From: Asparagopsis taxiformis
Taxonomy: Eukaryota > Rhodophyta > Florideophyceae > Bonnemaisoniales > Bonnemaisoniaceae
NCBI GenBank assembly: GCA_030407315.1
Contig: JALQPE010000320.1
Span: 1 to 64,000, forward strand
DNA length: 64,000 nucleotides
Reading direction: 5' to 3'
Below are positions 21,901-31,445 of the stretch, in pieces (position 1 is the first letter of the stretch; each line of letters begins with the position of its first letter). The notes under the pieces are model-generated. The model worked only from the letters and a program-made list of their open reading frames with translations. It was not told where the DNA came from and made no database searches. The position numbers and the translations under genes were made by a program.

Positions 21901-23105
21901 ACTATGCGCTCTTTTCTCGTTTCGCAATCCAAAAGTGTAAATGACGCCCCTATAGCCATCCAGACAGGATTGATGTCAGATATCGGAGATGCAGTGATAA
22001 TGTTTCCTCCCACAGCAGCAACGTTCCGAATCTGTTTGCCTGCAAACCAGCGCAACTGGGATTTTACAGCTTTGAGTGAACGAGTTTGATACATCTTTGA
22101 ATCTGTGCCATTGCGGCTGCGTTCTCGTTGGGATATAATATTCGTAATGAAGGCATTGAGCTGAGACCATGTTACCGAGGGCCCAATGTGTACCCCGCAT
22201 TCCGTTTCATGCACACACGATAGTTCCGGTACATGAGTTGCGCACAAATACACCGGAACATCGAGTGCTTTGAACTTGGTCTCTATGCCAAGCTCAGTGT
22301 TTCCCACCACGATACGTGCGTTTGGAAATTGTTGTTTGGCACGAATCATACCATCAAGTGTGATAGGACGAAGCCATCTGCCGTTACAAATGTCAAGCTC
22401 TGGTGGTTCATAACCAATGAGCTCTGGTGGAAAAACGTATTCTCGGTCCAACCCAACAGCGCCATTCATTCCATCGCTCTTCTCAGTATCTTCCTTATTG
22501 GGAACACTGAGACTTTCTGATCTGCGCGCGTTGCCAGTCACCTTACAGCACTCATTTCCCATAGCACATCCATTCACTGCAACTTGTGCATCATCAACCA
22601 GTGTCTGAAAGGCATCTAAAATAGGACGATACCCCGTGCAACGACACAAGTTTCCATCAAAGTTATGTTGCACGTCTGTTGCGTTTAGCTTTGGGCCATT
22701 GGTAGTGGCGTGCTCTCGCAACAATGCAAACATACTCATGACAATGCCTGGGGTGCAAAATCCGCATTGACTGCCGAATTTCTCAGCAAGAACGCGTTGG
22801 ACAGGCGCTAGACCGCCGGCGCGGTCACCCACAGCCTCGATTGTCGTGACAGCCACGCCATCGCATGCGGCGAGCGGCAGAAGACATGCGTTGACAGCAC
22901 GATGAGAGATACGGGAGATTGATTTATCATAGTACGAGAGAAGAACTGTACAGGCGCCACAGCCGCCTTCACCACATCCCAGCTTTGTCCCGGTGAGATG
23001 TTCGGATTGACGGAGATGGGTAAGGAGGGATACCAGGGCGGGTTTTCCTGATATTTGGCGACGATTCCCGTTGATGTAGAGGAGAATGTTGTTAGAAGAA
23101 GGCAT
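18924..23105 (-). CDS. XDH: Xanthine dehydrogenase
   Basis: The enzyme oxidises hypoxanthine to xanthine and urate in purine breakdown, using two 2Fe-2S clusters, FAD and a molybdopterin cofactor. From the ATG at 23105 the protein has 1393 residues, close to eukaryotic XDH. The open frame extends 22 codons further upstream but only to a TTG. The N-terminal ferredoxin-like cluster is GCGEGGCGACTV (Cys44, Cys49, Cys52); the second cluster has CGFCTPGIVMSMF and NLCRCTGYRPI. The FAD domain shows VVGNTELGIETKFK and GGNIITASPISDINPVW. The molybdenum domain has RLGGGFGGKETRN, AFRGFGGPQGMM and the catalytic-loop motif GVGEPPLFLAASVFFAIRDA. No intron is seen. It is divergent from the riboflavin-pathway reductase at 23406, sharing a 300-bp gap. 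Confidence 0.96.
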   Translation of the reverse strand: MPSSNNILLYINGNRRQISGKPALVSLLTHLRQSEHLTGTKLGCGEGGCGACTVLLSYYDKSISRISHRAVNACLLPLAACDGVAVTTIEAVGDRAGGLAPVQRVLAEKFGSQCGFCTPGIVMSMFALLREHATTNGPKLNATDVQHNFDGNLCRCTGYRPILDAFQTLVDDAQVAVNGCAMGNECCKVTGNARRSESLSVPNKEDTEKSDGMNGAVGLDREYVFPPELIGYEPPELDICNGRWLRPITLDGMIRAKQQFPNARIVVGNTELGIETKFKALDVPVYLCATHVPELSCVHETECGVHIGPSVTWSQLNAFITNIISQRERSRNGTDSKMYQTRSLKAVKSQLRWFAGKQIRNVAAVGGNIITASPISDINPVWMAIGASFTLLDCETRKERIVSASDFFISYRKIDMTMSEILIRIFVPWNKSPYDTAHAFKVSRRREDDIAIVSSGIRIHLEYKTVTEHHSTKEPSSAEWTIAEVAIALGGLAARSIRAIDVEKALRCKRFSEETLHEGLDVIGKSLKLGADVPGGMAHFRVSLVGAFLFKAFVDAAMQVDEELSKLENTGFPSAFSQLGIELDVEELRLMESTNRENYKGVQIWPDVEASGTMNVMGKPLKHCSADIQVCGEAKYLDDIAKIDGELQGVLVLSTEAHAELISVDDAEAKMMPGVHSIVKYEDVRGSNAIGPIYADEECFAEDKVTTLGQVIALVTADTLEEARNAARAVRVEYNVLPAVVTIEDAIAAESYARNEPVHSIEKGDVDQALNDTGGNRQVVEGEVRIGAQEHWYLEPQGTIAIPEENGEMTILSSTQAPGKTQITVASVLGEPMHKVVCKVKRLGGGFGGKETRNIFISAATAVAAQKTGRPVRVILDRDVDMLTSGTRHAFLGKYKVAYEPDGRVTALDLRMYLNMGNTADLSIPVLDRSLYHGMNCYDIPNVRFLGRACYTNSPSSTAFRGFGGPQGMMIAETVIERVAWETKQSPMRVRELNMFGKNGNGCTTPVGMEFNVTPLLGCWDGVLEDAAFASRRKAVDEFNSSHPFRKRGISVIPSMFGISFTFKTFNQAGALVHIYQGDGSVLISHGGVEMGQGLHTKMCQVAATELGVPMEKVFISETATDKVPNASPTAASASSDLYGMAVKKACEILNKNLQGVKDELGPSATWEKIVQKAWFNRIGLSATGFYQTPCIDGLDLSRPGARGRPFLYYTNGAAVSEVEIDVLTGESTVMRTDIVMDVGRALNPAIDVGQIEGAFIQGLGWCTMEEVVRGSKNSHVWVKVGQTFTLGPSTYKIPGFLDIPKDFRVRILKTRNEQDTIHSSKGVGEPPLFLAASVFFAIRDAIAACRRENGLDQWFELDSPATVERIRMACGDTILRRTVGEDGINTRPAISL

Positions 23106-23405
23106 TGCGACGCAGTGGTATAGCAAAGGAAGATGTGAGGCTGGTTGGCTACAGGGCAGGTTGTCTTGCAATGTGTCGAATCTAAACTTCTACGTGTAGC
23201 TTAGAAGCCCGTATGATTGCGAAATGGACAATCGGATGCAGGCTCGAGAGCTTGCCAGATTTCAGATGTACGCGCGAATGTAAAGCAAAATCTAAAAAAT
23301 ATGTATTAAATAAATTACCAAGACTCCCACCCAGGGACTAGCTCATCGCCCTGACTTAGACTCTCTTGTTTGGATCGAGCTGCCCAAATATTCAATGCCC
23401 ATCAC

Positions 23406-24164
23406 ATGGATTCAATCTTGCAAACCGTACAAACTGCGCAAAACAAAGCTCCACATGTAGACCGCCCCTTCATCCTCCTTACCTGGGCACAATCCCTAGA
23501 CGGTATGCTTGCCTCTGCACCAGACACACGCACGCTAATCTCCGGACCACGCTCCATGCAACTGACGCATGCGCTACGCGCCATGCATGACGCCATACTC
23601 GTCGGAATAAACACTGTGCTTTCGGACGATCCACGTCTATCATCTCGCATGAATGAAGATACAGCCTCTATTCTATCGCGAGTGGCTCCCGAACGTGGCG
23701 CGAGCAATCCAACGCCTGTTGTACTTGATTCTCGCCTGCGCACACCGCTTACTGCCCGCCTTTTCGAAACCGAGAGGCCGCATAAGCCCATTATTTTCAC
23801 TTCCGATCAAAATGGGAAAACGTGCCCCAATTCCATCGCCCTAAGGGCACACGCGATGATTTTAGGAGTAGAAACAAACGATGCTCTTGTGGTGCAGTCT
23901 GCCGAAAGATTGGCGCTGTTGCTAAAGAAACTTTTACAACTTGGAGTAACATCGATTATGGTGGAAGGCGGCGCATCAGTTCTTTCGTCATTTTTGGATG
24001 CTGGCTTATACGATATGATTATAACAACTGTTTCACCCAACTTATTTGGTCAGGGCGTTCACCTCTGTGCAAACAGCCCAGCTCGTTCTTTTGCGCTCAG
24101 GTATATTAACAATCCTACATGGGTGCAGCTTGGTGATGATGCCGTTGTCGTTGGATATCGGTAA
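23406..24164 (+). CDS. Riboflavin-biosynthesis reductase (RIB7 / RibD C-terminal type)
   Basis: The predicted 252-residue protein is a stand-alone RibD C-terminal (DHFR-like) domain. In fungi and archaea such proteins reduce 2,5-diamino-6-ribosylamino-pyrimidinone 5'-phosphate with NADPH in riboflavin synthesis. Visible motifs are PFILLTWAQSLDGMLA, a helix and loop ALRAMHDAILVGINTVLSDD, PVVLDSRLRTP, and VEGGASVLSSFLDAGLYDMI near the end. No deaminase domain is attached, unlike bacterial RibD. The start chosen is the first in-frame ATG (23406); the frame itself opens earlier with TTG. It faces XDH head to head, and XDH needs FAD. Confidence 0.82.
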   Translation: MDSILQTVQTAQNKAPHVDRPFILLTWAQSLDGMLASAPDTRTLISGPRSMQLTHALRAMHDAILVGINTVLSDDPRLSSRMNEDTASILSRVAPERGASNPTPVVLDSRLRTPLTARLFETERPHKPIIFTSDQNGKTCPNSIALRAHAMILGVETNDALVVQSAERLALLLKKLLQLGVTSIMVEGGASVLSSFLDAGLYDMIITTVSPNLFGQGVHLCANSPARSFALRYINNPTWVQLGDDAVVVGYR

Positions 24165-24255
24165 TTGATACCGCATATTTGTATGCGAAGACTAAAGCTT
24201 TTAAAATGTACAAAACTGGAAGCAATGCCACCTTGAGCACTGCAAAATATGCTAC

Positions 24256-25763
24256 TCAAGATGAAATCCCTCCAATGTATACTAGCTGTGGTGCCGCATG
24301 CTGTGGTTCCTCCACAACACTCGTGTCCTCTGATAAGGGCAGCTGATGATATGCGTCTGTCGCATTGGATAAAGCGGCCGCCCTGTCGCGCTGAAGGTGA
24401 GAAGCGCAAAACATGAAGAAAAAACCACCAACGAAGCTTGTAGTCACACTAATGTACAACGCTTGCTGCAGCGATACAGCTCTTGACAGACCCTTGCCGT
24501 TTGCATACAGTCTATCTGCTGCAATACCAATAGCAATCGGCGAGATCGAGTCGCCGAGAATGTGAGAAACTGTCAATGCCATTCCATTAGCAGTATTCCT
24601 CTGAGAGGGAGGCACCACGCTAAGTTGAATTGCCGTCAATAGCGGCCATGTCACACTAACGAGTATCTCTCCAATGAATATTAATACCCATGTCATGATG
24701 TAATCCGTTGGCGCAAAGTAGATTGCCAAAAACACAAACGGCGTTGCGACAAGCAGACAAATACCACTGACCACTGCATCACCAGCGGCGCCTTTCTTCA
24801 AGTAAGCCTTAGAGAGCATCGGTCCCAGTACGCAACCACCAACGCCAGCAACGATTGTGATCGTACCAAACGTCCTTGTAATCATTGCTTCACAAGTAGC
24901 ATTATTTTCTGTACAGTTGACGCGCTGCAAGAGCGCGGGAGCCCATTGTGCGAGTGCACCTGCGGTAAATGTCATGCCTACTGCACCAAGTGTACTCCAG
25001 AAGAACGACTTTACGCGCCAGATCTCCTCTACATCAGTTTGGAAACCATCAAGTCCTGACGCACGTGTCGATCTCTTAGTTTCATTTGTAGTCACTACCG
25101 TCACACCATCTGCGTCTCCGCGGGAAGGTTCCTGAACCCAAACGAACAAGATAAGTGCCAATAAGAGACCCACAAATGGCGTAAAACGAAATGCCCAGCG
25201 CCAATCTAGAATGCGAGCAACTTCACCGGCATAGATGTAGCCCATCGCGGAGCCGAGAGGTATTGAGCTACTGTAGAGACCCAGGACGCGTGTTCGTTCA
25301 ACCCCTTCATAGAGGTCGGCGATGATTGTTGGCGCGAGTACGGAGTAGGAAGCCTCGCCAACACCAACAAATGCGCGGAAAATTAAGAATTGCCAGTAAT
25401 ATTGGGCAAATGATGCGAAGAGACACGAGACACTCCACCCTACTATGCCGCAAAAAAGAAGCGGGATTCTCGGCGTTCGATCACCAAAGTAACCGAAAAC
25501 AGGTGATAACATCATGTACGTGATGATGAAGACACTAGTGACAAGCCCACCTTCTGTATCTGTAAGGCCGAAGCCGCCGCTTTGTGGAGAGGCTTGCAGG
25601 TCATTGAGGATTCCAGCGACACTCCATCTATCTGAAAATCGGATTCAATGTTAGTAATGAATGGAATTCTAGGAATGGAAACCGATGGGTCAAGCTTACC
25701 AATATAGTTTATCAGACTCAATGAAAACAACAAAGCGACGACTTGACCCTTACTAAGAGCCAT
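24256..25763 (-). CDS. Spinster-like major facilitator transporter (two exons)
   Basis: Exon 1 is 25763-25700 and exon 2 is 25631-24256, joined across a 68-nt GT-AG intron (25699-25632, donor GTAAGC). The join creates LINYIDRWSVAGIL, the NY-x-DR-x3-AG signature at the end of helix 1 in Spinster proteins. The product has 479 residues with about 12 membrane helices. Other family marks are FGYFGDRTPRIPLL (loop 2-3 of the MFS), FRAFVGVGEASYSVLAPTII and QLSVVPPSQRNTANGMALT. Animal SPNS proteins export lysophospholipids or sphingosine-1-phosphate from endosomal membranes; plant relatives exist, but the substrate here is unknown. The two exons are individually open, and the splice restores a single reading frame of 1440 nt. 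Confidence 0.9.
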
Positions 25764-26393
25764 TCGTTCCGAGGCAAAAGCAAAGTCGAAGACGACGACG
25801 GAAGTTAACCGATTGGTGGTGGCATAATAATGATCGAGCGGCGATGTAGTGATGTGTTCGCGAAAACAGGGATGAGTGTGTACGAGCACAACGTAGGCAA
25901 GGGAACCGGGCAGCGGCTGACAAGATCACGTAACGAACGCATCGCTTTCAGTCGAAATTTACACTGTTGCCGTCAGCGGTGCACTGTAAGAAGCCCAGAA
26001 AAATTTATGCAAGAAAGAATCCCCTCGTTAGCCGATGAAAAGGCGACACGTGTACGGGAGCTCTCGCACGGTGTAAAGGTGGCCAGCGCAATTACCATAA
26101 AATCAATCTCTATTGATTCCCCGGGCCGGGGACCTTTAATGTACGCTCCCGTGACGCTGGTCCCATCTGAACGTTGACAAGTCCCGGGTACCCCGTTCGA
26201 GGGCCACACACCTCGGCAACGCTGCCAGCGAATCCAACGCGACGCTGCATCGGATGCTTTTCCCTCGATATGCCCTAAAATTTTTGCTTTTCGCTCGTCG
26301 TGCCCTCGACAGCCACCTTTTTCTATTTAATACTAAGAGCATCCAACTGTTCTATACTTCCGATTTTCCGAATAGCTCATTTCTTCAAAGACT
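25764..26393. promoter_or_regulatory. Divergent promoter region between the Spinster-like gene and eIF5B
   Basis: This 630-bp gap separates two oppositely transcribed genes and has no convincing ORF. An AT-rich TTTCTATTTAATACT near 26320-26334 lies about 65 bp before the eIF5B ATG and may be a core promoter element. The rest is of unremarkable composition. Confidence 0.4.
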
Positions 26394-29300
26394 ATGGACG
26401 ACCTCTTCGAATTCGAGCCCGTAGCTGAAGCTGCCCCAGAGCTCGTCCTGGGAAAGAAAAAGAAGAAAAAGAAGAAGAAGGATACCGCGGCCGAAAGTGC
26501 ACCACCTAAAGAACAATCACCCGAACCAGAGATCGACAGTTCATCATTTGCTTTTGCTGCACTGGACATTCACGATGACCAAGATGCCCAACCCGCTGAA
26601 GTCAATGAAGCTTTGGAAGACAGCCTTGCTCCCCCTGTTCTTTCAAAGAAGAAGAAGAAGAAGAAAAAGGAACTCGTTTTGGATGACTTGGATAATCTTG
26701 ATGAGCCTCCACTCCCAGATTCTTCTCCAGACCCACCACAACCTGAAAAAGAAGAGCTCAAACGCCCTATGACAGCTGCCGAAAAGAAAAAAGCAAAGAA
26801 GGAGCGTGAGCGCCTTGCGAAGCTTGAAAGAGCAAAGAAGGAACAAGACGATCTGAATGCAATCCTTGCTGAGCTTGATGCTCCTGCTAATTCAACGTCT
26901 GCAGCATCAGCATCAACCCCTGACAACCTTCCTGCAGCAGCCACGATGACAGCAGCCCAAAAGAAGCGCACAAAAAAGCCTGTCCAGAATGCAGATGATT
27001 CTGTTGATGCTCTTCTTGCAGAGCTTGATGCACCCGCGTCCGCACCCGCTCCAGAACCCGAACCCGCTGCTGCCGTCCCTGATGCAGGCATAGATGATCT
27101 CATGGCAGAATTTGGTGTTGCTGATGCACCGGCTGCCAAGAAGAAAGCAAAGAAGAAAAAGAAGAAGGGCGCTGCGAAAGCTGACGATTCCACAGATGCA
27201 ACAGACGCTGGCGCCGCTCCTGCTGAAAAGCCCAAACCCAAGAAAAAGGAATCTGCTGCCGTGCGAAAAATGCGAGAACAGCAAGAGCTACAAAGGGCAG
27301 AGGAGGAGAGGTTGCGAAAAATTAAAGAGGAAGAGGAAGCTCGCATTGCTGCTGAAGAAAAACGACTCGCTGAAGAAGCCAAAAGGAAAGAGGAAGAAAA
27401 ATTGCGAAAGAAGGCTGCGCTGAAAGCCAAGAAAGAAAAAAAGAGACAGGAGGGAACTCTTCTATCTAAAGCTGAGAAGGAGAAGCGGAAAAAGGCCGAA
27501 GCGTTCCGTAAACAGATGCTAGAACAAGGTCTTGTACCTGCCGCGGCGGAGGGTCCTGCAAACATTGAGAAATCCAAACGTGTCGTGTATGGTAGTAAGA
27601 AGAAAGGAAGCCGATCGAAGCCTGCAGAATCAGCTGGGCAGACAGCTGAGGATGCTGGGGCTATTTCATCGGAAAGTTTGAACGAAACAAAGGAATCACC
27701 CCAAGAACACGAAACCTCCACGACTGCTGAGCCCGAACCAATACCAGAAATTATTCCGGATGCTTGGGACGAGGTCCCTGAAACTGAAGAGACTGAAGAC
27801 AAAGTCGGAACAGAGAATGGTCATGATGCAAATGCCGATAACGATTCTAATTCGAAAGATGAGGACGATGACGAAGAAGAAGAGACAGAATCTGACTCAT
27901 CAGATGATTCGGAGTACGAAGGTATGAGCAAAGCTGAAATCGCTGCCGAGAAGCGGTTGGAAGCCATTCGAAAAGCCCGTAGGAAAGAGTTCACCACGGC
28001 TTTAGCCTCTCGCACTGTGGATGAATTACGCTCACCAGTCATTTGTATCCTGGGACATGTCGACACTGGCAAGACAAAGATTCTAGACCGTATTCGAAAA
28101 ACAAACGTGCAAGATGGCGAAGCAGGTGGAATCACCCAACAGATTGGTGCCACTTATTTCCCTATCGATGCTGTGAAGAAAGAAGCGACGAAATTGGCTG
28201 AAGGTGCAAAGCTTCAATACAACGTACCATCTCTCCTTATCATTGATACACCTGGTCACGAGTCGTTCACAAACCTTCGATCGCGTGGTTCCTCACTTTG
28301 TGATATTGCTATTCTAGTTATCGACATCATGCACGGTCTTGAGGATCAAACTAGAGAAAGTATTGATCTATTGAAGCTCCGAAAAACTCCGTTTATCGTG
28401 GCATTGAACAAGATTGACCGTATCTACGATTGGAATGCGCAGCCCAACAATTGCCCTACTCGAGATTCCTTAGCGAAACAACCGAAGCATGCCCAAGAGG
28501 AGTTTGCGCGAAGGGTACGAGAGACGAAACTGGAGCTTGCCGAAGTTGGTTTCAACACTGAATTGTATTGGGAAAACAAAGATGTACGAAAAACTGTTTC
28601 ACTGGTACCAACGTCTGCAATCACTGGAGAAGGTATTCCGGATTTGCTGATGTTACTACTCGCACTCCCACAGAAGCTGTTGACGGAAAGGTTGATGTTC
28701 AACCCAGTACTTGAGGCGACTGTACTGGAAGTCAAAGTAATCGAAGGGTTGGGAACTACGATTGACATCATTCTAACCGGTGGAACAATTTATGAAGGAG
28801 ACACACTAGTCGTTGTCGGCCTTGATGGTCCCATTGTGACTACAATTCGCGCTTTACTGACACCGCATCCAATGAAGGAGATGAGGGTGAAAGGTCAGTA
28901 TTTGCATCACAAGCAAATCAAAGCCGCACAAGGTGTTAAGGTGTCTGCAGATGGACTAGAAAAGGCAGTTGCTGGAACTCAGATCATGGTTGTCAAGGAT
29001 CCAAACAATGAGGATGAAATGCGGTATGCACGGGAGGAAGTTGTGAAAGATTTCCAGACGATTCTGAACGATGTGGACAGGTCTGGCCTTGGCGTGTATG
29101 TGCAGGCATCTACGCTAGGATCATTGGAAGCACTTTTGGAGTTTTTGCGGACGTCCAAGATCCCGGTGTCAGGCATTAATATTGGACCAGTGCACAAGAA
29201 AGATGTGACGAAAGCTTCGACGATGCTGGAGAAGCGAAAAGAATTCGCTACGATTCTAGCGTTCGATGTGCCCGTCGAGAAAGAAGCTAGCGAGACGGCG

Positions 29301-29816
29301 ACTGATGTTGGTGTGAAAATTTTCACGGCGGACATCATATACCACTTATTTGATCAATTTACAAAGTATATGGAAGATGTTAAGAAACAACGGCGAGAAG
29401 AAGTCAATGATGACGTTGTGTTCCCGTCGATTTGCAAAATCCTTCCGCAACATATCTACAATAAGAAAGACCCAATTATTGTGGGAGTGGATGTGATGGA
29501 GGGACTGTTGAGGGTTGGGACACCGCTGGTGGTCCGGCATGGTGATGGATGGCTTGATATTGGGCGTGTAACAAGTATTGAGCTAACTAAGAAGCAGGTG
29601 ATGATTGCTCGGAAAGGGGAGAGTGTAGCAGTGAAGATCCAGGACAAGAACACCGAACACATTATGTATGGAAGGCACTTTGATTTTCAGGATGCAATAG
29701 TGAGCAAGATGAGTCGCAATGCAATCGATTTGTTGAAGGAGAACTTTAGAGATGATCTTGGATCGGAAGATTGGCGATTAGTGGTGAAGCTGAAGAAAAT
29801 GTTTGACATTGTTTAA
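26394..29816 (+). CDS. EIF5B: Translation initiation factor eIF5B
   Basis: The 1140-residue protein catalyses GTP-dependent joining of ribosomal subunits. The first 540 residues are low complexity, with long Lys runs (KKKKKKKK blocks near residues 22-32 and 84-91), acidic runs and Ala/Glu-rich coiled segments, as in other eukaryotic eIF5B. The GTPase core follows: G1 GHVDTGKTK at about residue 553, G3 DTPGHESF at about 618, G4 NKIDR at about 672. Domain II and the C-terminal domains follow, ending with LKKMFDIV. The ATG is preceded by an AT-rich leader. A large opposite-strand open frame over 26570-27802 is a by-product of the Lys/Glu codons. No intron. Confidence 0.97.
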   Translation: MDDLFEFEPVAEAAPELVLGKKKKKKKKKDTAAESAPPKEQSPEPEIDSSSFAFAALDIHDDQDAQPAEVNEALEDSLAPPVLSKKKKKKKKELVLDDLDNLDEPPLPDSSPDPPQPEKEELKRPMTAAEKKKAKKERERLAKLERAKKEQDDLNAILAELDAPANSTSAASASTPDNLPAAATMTAAQKKRTKKPVQNADDSVDALLAELDAPASAPAPEPEPAAAVPDAGIDDLMAEFGVADAPAAKKKAKKKKKKGAAKADDSTDATDAGAAPAEKPKPKKKESAAVRKMREQQELQRAEEERLRKIKEEEEARIAAEEKRLAEEAKRKEEEKLRKKAALKAKKEKKRQEGTLLSKAEKEKRKKAEAFRKQMLEQGLVPAAAEGPANIEKSKRVVYGSKKKGSRSKPAESAGQTAEDAGAISSESLNETKESPQEHETSTTAEPEPIPEIIPDAWDEVPETEETEDKVGTENGHDANADNDSNSKDEDDDEEEETESDSSDDSEYEGMSKAEIAAEKRLEAIRKARRKEFTTALASRTVDELRSPVICILGHVDTGKTKILDRIRKTNVQDGEAGGITQQIGATYFPIDAVKKEATKLAEGAKLQYNVPSLLIIDTPGHESFTNLRSRGSSLCDIAILVIDIMHGLEDQTRESIDLLKLRKTPFIVALNKIDRIYDWNAQPNNCPTRDSLAKQPKHAQEEFARRVRETKLELAEVGFNTELYWENKDVRKTVSLVPTSAITGEGIPDLLMLLLALPQKLLTERLMFNPVLEATVLEVKVIEGLGTTIDIILTGGTIYEGDTLVVVGLDGPIVTTIRALLTPHPMKEMRVKGQYLHHKQIKAAQGVKVSADGLEKAVAGTQIMVVKDPNNEDEMRYAREEVVKDFQTILNDVDRSGLGVYVQASTLGSLEALLEFLRTSKIPVSGINIGPVHKKDVTKASTMLEKRKEFATILAFDVPVEKEASETATDVGVKIFTADIIYHLFDQFTKYMEDVKKQRREEVNDDVVFPSICKILPQHIYNKKDPIIVGVDVMEGLLRVGTPLVVRHGDGWLDIGRVTSIELTKKQVMIARKGESVAVKIQDKNTEHIMYGRHFDFQDAIVSKMSRNAIDLLKENFRDDLGSEDWRLVVKLKKMFDIV

Positions 29817-31445
29817 GCTTTGGCAGGTATGATTGCGTTTGTTGTAGACACGCAAGCAATGAATAAATGAATGGTGAGAAGTGGAACGTCTCAGAGTTGT
29901 GAAGGAAGTTTTATACTAAAAATTGGGTTGGACTTTGTGACGACGCGTGTTGAACGCTTGAAGCGAATATTGTCGCTCAATCAGTGGATATGGGTAATGG
30001 TATCGCCAATTTGATTGGAAGTGCTATGCGACTTGTAGGGCGTCCTCTGTCGATACGTTGATGCATCCAGGAGCTGAGCGTGGCAGTTGAAAGACCTATT
30101 TCGGTATCGAAAAAAACTAATTTTAATTTTTCTTGCTCTGGGAAGAGCCGTAATGCGATAAGTTTACCGCTCTCGACATCTACAAGCACATGACCAGAGT
30201 TTCCAACTCGTGTCGTGTGCACCGTTTCAAAGACATGACGCCTATTTGGCGCATATTGCACAGGCTCGCAATATGCGTCGATACGCTCAACTGGGCGTCA
30301 TTCATTGCATTTCAACAGGATCGCAAGCCAATCATACAGCGGCAATGATCTACTGGACAATCTCATTCAAAATTTAGGAAACATGATTGGTACTTCCAAG
30401 CCGCATATACGATCTCGATACGGCGACATGAAATTTCCATTTCGCCTTGCTCAACGCATATGCAAACATGCACTTGTAACAATTTGCGCGGCATCTTTGT
30501 TGCCAGCTGCATTGCTCCACTTCATCGCACCTAAATATGCCACAACTACTCGCCATCTCATCGCCTTCCAACTCTCACTACGTTACATCCTCTGCACATG
30601 CGACTGCAAACGTTGCATGTGCTCACGCCTGCCTCTCTCTTTTCAGCCGCACAATTTCAACCATGCGTGCAATGGGGCCATCTCCGTTGCTTCCGTCACG
30701 CGCTACATTGTCCCCCTAAATCCAACTGGATCGTCCACAAATGACGCAATGGCTGACACTTTGTGAGATATTCTTTCAAACGCCATCGCCGCTTGTAGCC
30801 AATGTTTTACTTATTCATATCTCAGGACGGACAGAGCCACCATCAATGCGCCTCGATCTGTGGCTCGATGTTGTTCCGAGCTATCACCGCCGTCGCCCAA
30901 ATCCTGCCCAATGCACGCATTTTTCGCCATTCCCCAATGCTTATTCCTGCCGCTCCTCATTTCACAGCTTGCACGCTTTTGCATTGCGTAGCTTCCTGGC
31001 CCACACACGTGACATTTATACCAGATTACTCATCATTATTACTGCTCACCTTCTCGACTCCAGTAATCTCACTCGTGCCCAATTTTTTTCCTTCTCAGTG
31101 TTCCAAACGTGCAACTCGTGTCTCGCTTCTCGCCTCAAAACCCTTGATATATCAGTTGTAATTCTAGTGCATGCTGTCTATCGGGTGCTTCCGCGTCGTC
31201 ATCATCCTCTGCCGCCCAACCCTAGCAAACCGCGACCACCAGTTCCTTAGCAACGTCCGTTCTTGCCCTATTCGTCCTCACGCTTAGACTACCTTTAGGA
31301 AAGACGGAGGGACCAAACTTTTCTCGCTCTCGTCGCGTCGTGTGCCAGACAGAAGGAGGTCTGGCTCTGCAAGTCGACGTCGGCCATTTCTACGACTGTA
31401 TTGCCTACACAAGAGTCAAAAGAAGACATCAGTCACAACTTCGAA
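29817..31445. other. 1.6-kb intergenic stretch, possible exon on the minus strand
   Basis: The stretch lies between two plus-strand genes. Its only suggestive frame is on the minus strand, 30285-29977, with coding-like composition (GNSGHVLVDVESGKLIALRL and KLKLVFFDTEIGLSTATL) but no ATG. It could be an exon of an unrecognised gene or a decayed one. Plus-strand frames at 30305-31250 have Cys/His/Ser-rich composition without domains. The last part, near 31250-31440, is probably the promoter and leader of the next gene. Confidence 0.35.

Noticed and set aside
23106..23171. N-terminal extension of XDH by 22 codons
   Set aside because: The extended frame starts at TTG, and the ATG at 23105 gives the usual XDH N-terminus.
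26570..27802. 410-codon minus-strand open frame opposite the eIF5B N-terminus
   Set aside because: It mirrors Lys/Glu/Ala-rich codons of eIF5B, is Ser/Phe-rich low complexity, and has no domain; a shadow frame.
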